Both the position numbers and the translations under genes were made by a program. From NCBI GenBank assembly GCA_011033025.1, contig WFMF01000103.1, positions 372,001 through 436,000 of the forward strand: a DNA stretch of 64,000 nt. Direction: 5' to 3'. Below are positions 9,510-21,500 of this stretch, piece after piece. This DNA is from Beroe forskalii (lineage: Eukaryota > Ctenophora > Nuda > Beroida > Beroidae). Numbering within the stretch: the first letter of the stretch is position 1; each line of letters starts with the position of its first letter. Under the pieces are notes generated by a model that had not been told where the DNA came from, made no database searches, and was given only the letters and a program-made list of their open reading frames with translations.

Positions 9510-12500
9510 ATGGATAGTTTGCCTACAGAAGTTTTGGTTCTGGTATTCGAGTATCTCAGAGTTGGAGAAATCCTAGCTTGCATCAAGGTAAGCCGTAGTC
9601 TTATCTGTCTACTTTCATGGGATTTCGTTTGATAGATCGTACTAAATGTTGTTCTGGATAGCTGTATCAATAAATTTGCTCTATTAACTAAGTGCAGTGT
9701 GCAAGGTATGTTTATCACACTACTTTGCTCTATTAACTAAGTGCAGTCTGCAAGGTATGCCGGCGTTGGAATGAGATCCTATCTGGGCATGAGACCCTCC
9801 TCTCTGGGAAAGCCTGCATCCTCCGCTGTACCAGCAAGACAGCCAAGTCTAAAGCCCTGTGGAACATGATCGGGACGAGGCAGCCCTCAGCGGTAGTGCT
9901 GAGGAATGCAGGTTGGTGTGAGGCTAGAGATCTCAGGATTTGGTTACTGTCAAAACTCCTGTTTCGCTTAGTTTGCTACAGTTACAGGTAGCTTCCTACC
10001 TATCTAAGTTTGCTGCAAGGAAAGCAACCCACTAAATTCCCCTATTTTCAGATCCGGTGTGTTTGCAAGTCCTCCTCAAGCACCACCCGTACCTGACTAA
10101 CCTCAGTGTCTCCTTGAGTTACAAGGACTTTGTAAAGAAAGCTCCCCGGACTATAAGTCTTTTCAAAGAACTAGTGGAGTTGGAAATACACGTCAAAGGA
10201 GGCAGTCAGGTTGGGAAATTCTTAAACTTTAGCTTTTAAACCTTACATTCCATCTTAAAATGAAGGTGGAATCTAATAAGTAATAAGACTCAGCTTTGAG
10301 AGTGGAAGAATTGAGTCGTCGTGAACACAGGGAGTTACAAGAATTGGCTTACGATAAAGAGTAACCCCTTGGCTGATAACGTAGTATTTAAGATGTGAAT
10401 GATCCCTACTCAGTAATTAGGTAGTATTTGAGTTATAGAGGATCCCTCATACCCTTGATAACGTAGTATGGGAAGTAACCCCTATTCCCCTTCTCTACTC
10501 CCCCATAATCCCTTCTCTACCCCCCCCCCCCGCATTCCCCTTCTCTACTCCCCCATTTCCCCTACTCCCCCCCATAATACCTTCTCTCCCATTTCCCAGA
10601 TAGAAGATGTGCGTGTAGGAGGCTGGGTGCACCTCCTCAGGAACATCAGGAAACTGACGCTCTCCGAGTTCGGGGGCATTGCAGACGAGCACCTCCCTCC
10701 CTCTCTCTCCCACCTCACTCTGAGTGTTGGCAGACTGCCAGATTCCCTCAGCAGTACTCTCCACTACCTCACATTTCTAGAGGTAGGGTTGTGTGGCCTG
10801 GGAACATACTAGCAAACTTCTGATCAAATCCCACATCCCAGTTTACTTGAAGTTCAAAAAGCATACGATAACAATCGCCAAACCGCCCCTTCCCTTAATT
10901 CAGGCTATTTTAGTTAATTCCTATTTTAGACCAATTGTCGTTCGGATGCCTCGAATAAAACAGTTTTTGTCTCACAAAAGTTGCATTAAATTACAATAAA
11001 CATTGAATAATAACAGCCATCTCTCGCAAAACAAGAAGTTAAGCTGTCATACGTTACAACGTGACAGTTAAACTTGTAGTCAGTGTTACTCTGACACTGT
11101 GACAGTGACACTGGTGTCAGAGTCCACCTTATGACACTGTGACAGTGACACTGGTGTCAGAGACCACCTTATGACACTGTGACAGTGACACTGGTGTCAG
11201 AGACCACCTTATGACACTGTGACAGTAACACTGGTGTCAGAGACCACCTTATGACACTGTGACAGTAACACTGGTGTCAGAGACCACCTTATGACACTGT
11301 GACAGTGACACTGGTGTCAGAGACCACCTTATGACACTGTGACAGTGACACTGGTGTCAGAGTCCACCTTATGACACTGTGACAGTGACACTGGTGTCAG
11401 AGACCACCTTATGACACTGTGACAGTGACACTGGTGTCAGAGACCACCTTATGACACTGTGACAGTGACACTGGTGTCAGACACCACCTTATGACACTGT
11501 GACAGTGACACTGGTGTCAGAGACCACCTTATGACACTGTGACAGTGACACTGGTGTCAGAGACCACCTTATGACACTGTGACAGTGACACTGGTGTCAG
11601 AAACCACCTTATGACACTGTGACAGTGACACTGGTGTCCGAGACCACCTTATGACACTGTGACAGTGAAACTGGTGTCAGAGACAACCTTATGAAACTGT
11701 GACAGTGACACTGGTGTCAGAGACCACCTTATGACACTGTGACAGTGACACTGGTGTCAGAGACCACTTTTTGACACTGTGACAGTGACACTGGTGTCAG
11801 AGACCACCTTTTGACACTGTGACAATGACACTGGTGTCAGAGACCACCTTATGACACTGTGACAGTGACACTGGTGTGAGAGACCACCTTATGACACTGT
11901 GACAGTGACACTGGTGTCAGAGACAACCATATGACACGATGACAGTGACACTGGTGTCAGAGACCACCTTATGACACTGTGACAGTGACACTGGAGTCAG
12001 AGACCACCTTATGACACTGTGACAGTGACACTGGTGTCAGAGACCACCTTATGATACTGTGACAGTGACACTGGTGTCAGAGACCACCTTATGACACTGT
12101 GACAGTGACACTGGTGTCAGAGACAACCTTATGACACTGTGACAGTGACACTGGTGTCAGAGACCACCTTATGACACTGTGACAGTGACACTGGTGTCAG
12201 AGACCACCTTCTCCTTGTTGTACTTCATCAAGGCTACCCAATCTCCCGGGGTAAAATCTTTCTTCCTCCTCATCACATCCCTGATGTACTCTCCCCCTCA
12301 TACTCTGCCAGTTTGCAGTACTTCCTCGCTCCCTCCACCAGCTTACAGATCCTCACAGCATGAGATGACACGGCGTTTCCTTGGTTGTCAGTAACAGTGA
12401 ACTTTACCCGGCACTCCTGCTTCTTCTGACATTCTACTGCCTCTTCCACTGGGGTGATCGTGATTTCCACATTCTCAGTGTCTTCTTCTTCATCTTCAGT

Positions 12501-15500
12501 GTCGTCTCCTGCTTGACAGCCGACTTTCTTAACGAAACTTATCCAGTCGTCGCCCTGCTTCCTTGAGTCAGTAACTCTGTTCATGTACTCATCAAATCCC
12601 TCATCCCCAGCATTCTTATGTTCCATGTTATCCATGAACTGGGCAACACTGCAGAACTCGTAGCCCCTTGAGTTATCACATGCGAAGCCCATGCAATCGT
12701 CATCCGTGCTGCAGATGTGATGTGCTTGCCACCGCGGACTTTCGTATTGGGCTGGTCTATTGTAGTAAGTTGGGTACTTGAAGGGGGCATACTCTCCTGT
12801 GTCTGACTTCATCCGATAGCCCAGGTAGACTCCAGGAACGGTGTCAAAGCAGGCATACTGGGACTCAGTGGTTGCCACAAGGGCACTGAGTAGTAGGATG
12901 GTTATGGGTATCATCGTAGCAAATTGAAGATTTCAAAAGTGAGAGAGGGAGGATTGTGAGAGTTTTTAAGGGGCTGGGAAGGTGATGTCTTGAGTGCCTG
13001 GGTTCCGTGGGTCCGATCCTTTGCTGCATAACATGGGTGTGCGGGAGCAGGGAACTGCAGACTTAACACTGTTAACATCATCCTTTAGTAACCGTGTAGT
13101 AACGTGTGAGACTGCTGTAGGGGGGGCAAGGAATCATCCTTAACACTCCTAAGACACGTCCAGGACATCATCCTTAGCAATGTAGTAAATGTGTGTGGGA
13201 TGGGCGGTTTACACGATGTCAAACTCCAAATATAGATTGCTAAAATATTACTCATGACTTGGGTAAAATTGACTCAGTGACTTGGGGACTCCGCGTATTA
13301 GAAATTGGCGGATTGCTTCGATTTTCCACATCCTATCACGTGATCTCCTAAGTGTGTCATACCAAATGGACCCACTAGATACGTTGTATCTGATATTGCC
13401 AACGTCAGATACAACCACCTGATTGGTCCATTTGGTATCATATACTAAGAAAATCACATGATAGGCTCTCGAAAATCCGAGCAATCCTCCAATTTCTAAT
13501 ACACGGTGAGTAGTGTCCATAATCCAATTCAGTTAATATATACAAACCTAACAGTCGCAAATTTATCAATTCAAATATCAGATATTCTGGGATCCCTTGC
13601 GAAACAGACTTAACGTTAAGTCAAAAAACGTACTTAAGTAAAAACTGTAGTGTAAATTTGCACTTTTCTTTTTACTCAAGTCGGGATGGACCCCCAGATG
13701 ATGAAATGCTGGTTTTAGCTCCGTTTTCCATAGATGATGGACCCTTCTGAACTGTATGCGCCGCGCACGTCTCATTGCTGTCATAAGGGCTTCTTTGCAC
13801 CGACGATGACTATTTTTGAGGCTGCAAGTACCAGTATCAAGTTCGGAAGGTCCTTCCCTCTAAAAATCATATATCAGAAACACACTGTAGTGTTTTGAAC
13901 TCGTCTTCGTTAGACCCTTGATTTCTAAAGGGAAGGGAAGTTCACTTATTCATTACAGGTACTTGAAACCTTTCAAATCGTACATAGTAATCTTCGGCCC
14001 AAAGTACTATAAATAAGAAATGCTGTTTCTTGGGGAGAATCGAACGTAATTAAATTTCATTCTTTAGCGACTCCTAATATGTAGTTTTTAGAGGGAAGGG
14101 AACTTCATTTGTACTTGCAACCTCAAAAATCTTTATCCTCAACCAAAAATTTATAAGGAAGGTCGCTGGTCGGCTCAGGTCAGTTTAATTCTCAGATTAA
14201 CATCACTATTTTCAATGCAGGCTGCAGGTTGCTGAATCTAGGTGTACGAGAGGAAATATTATGCACATTTCAGCTTACCCAAGTCTTTGGCCACTCGTGC
14301 ATTGTTCCTTTTCACAACCAATGCACCCTCGTACACAGGAACACTGTTCTCCTGTGTACGTTGTATACTGTGTAACTGGGTTGCCATAGTCTGGTCACGG
14401 CATCCGTAAGACCCAGTGCCCTATACTGTTCTCGCACCCTTGAAGGTGGCTGCACCCTGGTCTCATCACCCAGTGAAGATGGTGAGTCCGGAGAGACAGT
14501 ATGGGTCCCTCCCCGGTAGAGTGGCGGTAACTGCCATTCATTTGTTGTCGAGGCAGGCTAATACACAGTGATTACCTGGCAGAGCACCCAGGTAGACCCT
14601 CCTGATCAGGTTTTTGAGCAGGGGGGGTCAACTCGTTTCTTTCCTGGCTTTTTCATTTCACTCACTCATCTCACTTTAGGGCGCCAGCTTGACTGGCCAA
14701 AACGTTAGAATAAACGCCAACACACATCTCCTCCAACTTTCACAAACTCCTCCACACTAACTGTGGTAACTTGGTAGGGTTTATCCCAAGAGTTGGAAGG
14801 TCATCAGAGTTCCGACCACCGCGCTGGTATGAATAGTCTACCAGAGAGTTGGACCAGCTGCAGCTGTAGCCAGCGACCGGAGGCTCGTCCGGTATCAAGG
14901 AAAGAAATTTCGACAAGCTAGACTTAAACGTGTCAAAAGTTTCTGCAGCTTTCACATGGCTAGGTACCTTATTCCATAACTTAGGTCCTTGTACCGCAAA
15001 TGAACTGTCATAGAGTGTTTGATTTCTCGAGGAGCTTGACTTTGCTAGTGGTGGGATGACAGCTACCATACCGTTTCTCAATGTCATCTTGAATGAAGTG
15101 TCACAGGAATTCGGGGACTACATTGTGGAGAATCTTCCACATCGTCAGAATGACATATCTCTCCCGTCTACGCTGCAGTGACATGAGCTTCAATTGGGAG
15201 AGCCTTTCCCAATAAGTCAGATTCTGTAATCCAGAAATTCGTCTTGTGAAAGTTCTTTGAACTCCCTCTATCAGTTGTATCTCAGTCACCTTACCAGGGT
15301 TCCACAGAGGACAGCAGTACTCCAATGTGCTTCTAACTAGCGACTTGTAAAGAGTAGCCATACAAATCCTATCACGAGTTTTAAACACACTGAACACCCA
15401 AGATAGTTTGCTCCTAGCTTTGGAAACCATGTTACCTATGTGTTTCACGACCAGCTTTTAGATCACTTGATACCATAACTCCAAGGTCTCTGACTTGATC

Positions 15501-18500
15501 AACCGGGTAAAGTACTTCTTCTCCCGGAGACTCTGTATTGCAATGTTTCAGCGAAGAAAGGAAGTTCAAGGTTCAAACTATTCCTATTATGCAGGTGGTT
15601 TAGGAGTTCAAACTTCTGCTCATGAAGCTTCATATTGTTAGAGCGTGACCAGTCAAGAATCCTAAACAGGTCCTCCTGAAGTAGGAGACAATCTTCAAAA
15701 CAGTCAATCTGTTTGGAGACCTGAGTGTCGTCAGCGAAGAAGCTCAACTTTGGATGAGTCCACAACAAGCTCCAAGGTCGTTAATGAACAATATAAAGAA
15801 GTGGCCCAAGCACACTTCCCTGAGGAACACCACCAACACCCTCACCAATATGGGTGAACAATGCATTCTAGAAGAAATTCAGCCTTCTCCCTACAGAGAA
15901 TTTACCACTTCCAAGACCATAATATTAAACTATAAGACATAATTAACTCTAAGCAGCCACTATCAACAACCCTGCACAAAATAACAAAACTCTTCACAAA
16001 ATCCGCCTGCTTCAATAAAATCCCACCATTTACAGAGCCCATATCTCCAAGAAGATGACATCCTGATAAATAAAACCAAATATAACAATATAACGTCCCA
16101 AAATACACACTTCTACCTACTTCTTATTTGGTCTCCAAAGAGCCACTAACTCTTTGGGCTGGGTTTATGCCTTTTATACCTGGCTGAAGCTGCATCTTTG
16201 TGCAGTCAAAACAGAAGGGACTCTATGTTTTCAGACTACTGATGCAGACCATCTCGTTGCGTCATTGGTCGGAGGGAGGTGGTACATAGCCACCTTCGGC
16301 TGATAGCCGACCTAATCTGCAGGCACGCTGACTTGCTTTGCAGTCTGTTTGAAACCACAGGCGTTGGTAGAATTCCAGACCTGTGTGGTCCAGGACTGGG
16401 TTCTGCTCTCAGCTCAGGATATAACCCGGCAGTCGGGTGGCCTAAAACCACCTAGGAGTTCACACCCTTGGCCTAGTGTATAGGGAAGTCTCTATGCTCT
16501 GCATGGCTGCCACCGGCCTGGTTGATTAAACCGACCTTGGCCATTTTACTAAGACTAAGACCCAAGTCTTTGATGGTTCAATGGTTCAATGAGGAATAAT
16601 GTCATCCCCTCGGGTTTTATTCTTACGACTAAATATGTGGATAATAATATTTAATTCTGTGTAAAAGCCCATTAATACTTCTCATTTATACTTTCTGAAT
16701 ATTATTCCAGAATTTACAAAGCCGTGTACATGTACTGCCTTCACAGCATTGAGGCCTCAGTAAAGAAGCTTGAACCCTAATATTTCGCTAAGAAACTCTC
16801 TTTAAAAGAGAACCTGTTTTGTTAGCAGTATTTTCTTCAGTAAATCTTACTTTCGGTGACAAGTCTGTGGTGATAAATCTAATTACACAAAATGATTAAG
16901 TCTTTGATTCTAATTCATTTTAAATTCAAAGTACTAATTCAATAAAATCAATTCTCAAATCTTCTCTAAGAAAGGGATCAGTTCTGTGAATGAGTCCGCC
17001 GCTATCTTCTTCTAGTTCTTCTTCTATGTTGAAGTCTTCCTACGTTCCGTCTTTCCTGAGTGTTCTAACTAACTTTCAGAGTGTACTAACTTTCAGTGAC
17101 CTTAAGAGTGTTCTAGGTTTCCGTGACTATAACAGTGTTCTAAGTTTCAGTAACTATAACAGTGCCCTAGGTTTCAGTAACTGTAACAGTCACGGGGTTA
17201 GAGACTATCCACTCGCCATTGTACTTCATGACCCCCACCCACTCTCCTCTAGTGAAGCTCATCTTCCTCTTGGGACTCCCCACCAGTCGACTGTAGACCC
17301 CCTCAGCACGTGAAGCTTTCCTGCACTTCTTCCTCTTGTCCTTCACCAGCTTACACACCTTCGCAGACTTAGACTCCACACTTTCTCCATTGCTGTCAGT
17401 GATGGTGAAGCTGACAGTACACGGCTGTCTCTTTACACAAGCCACACTATCCTGCACTGCAGCTACTGTCATAGTCAAGTCTTCTGGTCCAGTGTCCTCC
17501 TGTACTTCCTCCTCAGCCTCAGTAGGCCCTTCTTCCTCAGCTTCTTCAGCTTCTTCTGCCTCACCTCCTGCATCTTCTTCAGCATGTTCTTCCTCACCTC
17601 CATCAGCTCCCTCAGCTTCTCCATTGTCAACACAGCCGACTTTCTTAACGAAACTTATCCAGTCGTCGCCCTGCTTCCTTGAGTCAGTAACTCTGTTCAT
17701 GTACTCATCAAATCCATCATCTCCTGCATTTTTAGGCTCTCCCATGAACCGGGCAACACTGCAGAACTCGTAGCCCCTTGAGTTATCACATGCGAAGCCC
17801 ATGCAATCGTCATCCGTGCTGCAGATGTGATGGGCCTGCCACCGCGGACTTGCGTATTCAGCGGGTTTATTGTAGTAAGTTGGGTACTTGAAGGGGGCAT
17901 ACTCTCCTGTGTCTGACTTCATCCGATAGCCCAGGTAGACTCCAGGAACGGTGTCAAAGCAGGCAAACTGGGACTCAGTGGTGGCCACAAGGGCACCGAG
18001 AAGTAGGATGGTTAGAGGTATCATCGTAGTAGAGTGGGATATCAGAAATAGCTTGGAATGGAGGAGGGACCCTTAAAAAGGCTATGTTTTGCAAATATTG
18101 TCATTGACCTTGTAAACCATTATCAGATCAATAATGATTATATAGTCACGGATTCACGTGTACTTTCCTTCTCTTACTGCAGCAAGTGGTGACAAATAGT
18201 AACATTGTCTGGTGTTTGATGTGGCTCATTATATTTGAGGTAGTGCGAAACCCCTTTCCTTCTGTCCGCTACAATATTCCATAAACATGATCAATATGTC
18301 TTTTTACTTTGAGGTGGATTCGACCAGGATTAAGACAATGGCCTCTAGTAACTCAATATTTTCTTGCTACCACATCTGAATTATGTAGTAAAATAGTAAA
18401 TATTTGTTTGTCTCTCCAAAACATGCTAAAAACGTGTTATAGTGTCCACTGTAACAATGATCCAAGGGCTCCACTAATGGTACAAATATAAATTATCAAA

Positions 18501-21500
18501 ATTTAAAACATTGATATAAATGTTAACAAATTGTGCAATATTTATCAAGTTTATAGCCATTTTCGCTTTTATAGACCTCCTGTTATAATTTACAGTTATC
18601 ATCACTATCAAATTAAAGTGAAATTCTACCTTACAAATCTTAGCAACAACTAACAACATATGAGCAATGAATAAATCGAGAGATTAAATAATTACCACGA
18701 AAATTGCAAAATTGTATTATATTTTCTATTATTAGCCAATTGACTATCAACATCAATAGTTCAATTAAGGGTGCAGTTTCCAATTAACTCACTTTTAACA
18801 CTGATACGGCAACAAAGTAGTGAACTTCCTTATAAATCCGCTTTAACTTATAAATCCGGTTTTACCACATCCAGAAGGCAACCGAACATAAATTTGATTC
18901 TTCCAAACCTTTCTGGTGAGAACCAGGGGTAAGATACTTCTGGTGAAGTCCCATTTTTGTATCTCAAATAACGCATTGCGCTTGGTTTCTATAATGGGTT
19001 TCAAATAGTTAAAATGAAATTTAAGCACCAATAGGACCACAGAGAATCTTTTGACTTCACTGAAATGGTTTAACCAGAATAACAACTACAACATAGACCT
19101 GACAATAGAAAAAATTGATACATATGGTCGGCAAATGGTTTCAGAAAGTCCCAAAACTAATAAATTTTCTGTATCTGGTGTAGTTTAGGTGGTGGTTAAG
19201 GATAACATTTTTTTCTTTGTGGCTAGATTGACTACCCGGTAATTTGAAGATTTAACAACATAATTCTACAACACAAAGTTGAAATAAACTCAAATTCAGT
19301 TTAGTAGTTTATCTTAATGGTATCTATCTTTCTGAATTGGATTTAACCATCTAAAATATAATTAGCCACTTTAATTGGCCAAAAACAGCATTTTTGATTA
19401 AAATGGCCATCTCTGGTTAATCTCCAACCCTTAGAGCACCCAAAAATGTTCCAAACAATATAGATTTGATGGCATATTCTCGTTTAACAGCTTAAAGATC
19501 TTGGACGAAAAGGTACCATTTTTGTGGTTGAAATGCCCAAATTTGGGCTCAAATCGCATTTTCTGGTCTATTTCACCACCAAATCATCTCTGAGACAGTA
19601 ATTGACAATGAGCCCCTGTTTCAGATCAGATCGCTGGACGACAGCAAGTTCTCTTCCCTGTCCCCTCACCTCCACAACCTGAGAACCTGTGTCTTCACGT
19701 CCTGTAACTGCACCAATCTGGACTTCCCTACCTCCCTCCTCTCAGAACTCAAGATTCAGGGGTCTGTCAGCGGCAGGATTCAGCTGCAGAACACGCTGTG
19801 AGTCTGCGAAGCTTTGGTGGCTTTAGTTAGGTGACAAGAATGTTATGTGTCATCAGTCATGTGTGCTTTTCCTTAGAAAAGCTGGCTTATTAATACGTGA
19901 TGTGTGCTTTTCTTCAGAAAAACTTATATTCTATTCGTGTTTATATTTACAGCTTTATAGGACCATTCGTGATCCAGCTACGAGCTAATGTCCTTGATTT
20001 TACTGCTATCGTTGCCCATGAATCCCGGACAATGGACATTTGTCATTTTGTAATCATTCTCTAATTATTTGCAGGAAGCTGGAGAAGGTTCACTTCAGTC
20101 TGAAGGGTACCATGCCGGAATGTCAGCTACCTAACACAGTGACCCAGCTGTCTTTAAGAGGAACTGCCAGCTGCGACCCCCACTGGTTACTAGGCCTCTC
20201 TGTGGCTTGCACTCACATCAGCAAACTAGATCTCAAAGGGTGAGTGAGAAACAGCAAACTAGATCTCAAGGGGTGAGTGAGAAACAGCAAACTAGATCTC
20301 AAGGGGTGAGTGGGAAACAGCAAGCTAGATCTCAAGGGGTGAGTGAGAAACAGCAAACTAGATCTCAAGGGGTGAGTGGGAAACAGCAAGCTAGACCTCG
20401 AGGGGTGAATTCACATCAGCAAACTAGATCTCAAGGGGTGAGTGAGAAATAGCAAACTAGACCTCAAGAGGTGAGTGGCCGGGGACATGGCAAGCTTATA
20501 TCAGATTTCAAACCATGTTATGGTGACAGGAATGATTGACTCATTGATTTTTGGGCATGTGGATTTATTTTTTAACTATAGCGGATTCGAGACATAACAT
20601 TTATGGTATGAATATTTCAGATTTTCCCTAAAAAGCACCATAGCTTCCTCGATAGGAATGCGGTTCCCTAAAGTCACCCATCTCAATATTATCGGTAGGT
20701 TTTATCTTCAAGCTTCCCATTACTTTCCGTTTGATTACAAAACCCATTTTATAATCGTGTTATTCAGAAAACTATGAATTGGCGAAAGAATTAATCTGAT
20801 TGACAAAAATTTCTGACTCGTGTTTTTGTACTCGAAATAACGTGAAAAATAACTTTTAGTTATTTCTCAATTATTTAGAAATTTCATCGTCATCCTCACA
20901 CTCAATTCATTTCCCCTGTCGTCAACTTCTTTTTCATGTTTTCCCAGCCATAACGTCTGACAGCAGCCCAACCACCCTCTCTGCAGATTCCTTACATTCC
21001 ACCAATATGTAAGCTAAGGGGAAAATGCAGGGAAAGTTCCGGCCGAATGCGTCAAGTGATATCTCTTCCTTGAGATGGGTGTGTTTGTTACCTTCCAGAG
21101 GGTGCTCCCTCAGATTCCTAATCAATCTCAACAAATTCAGGAACGACTGACCATCGTACTTGCTTTTCCAGATCATTGCTTTGTATATCCTGCCTCCAAA
21201 GGAGTTCTCTGGCTCGTTCCACGGGGTAGAATCACCAAACACAGGCGAGACTGTCCTCTCGACTTGTGGCCTCCAAGTTTTCTCCTTATCGACATTGCCT
21301 GTTTTTAGTCTGTCCAACATGTCCTTGATGTAGCCAATCCTCGCGTCTGCCTTGCCCAGATTGCTTCCCGCTGGTTGGATCACTAGAAATGGGTGGCAGC
21401 TGATCACCTTGTCACAGGATATCCTGTCTTTAGGGTTCAGTGACATCATCTCTTTCACCAGCAACGCTCCTAGGATCCTATCTACTTCATCGAGTTGTGT

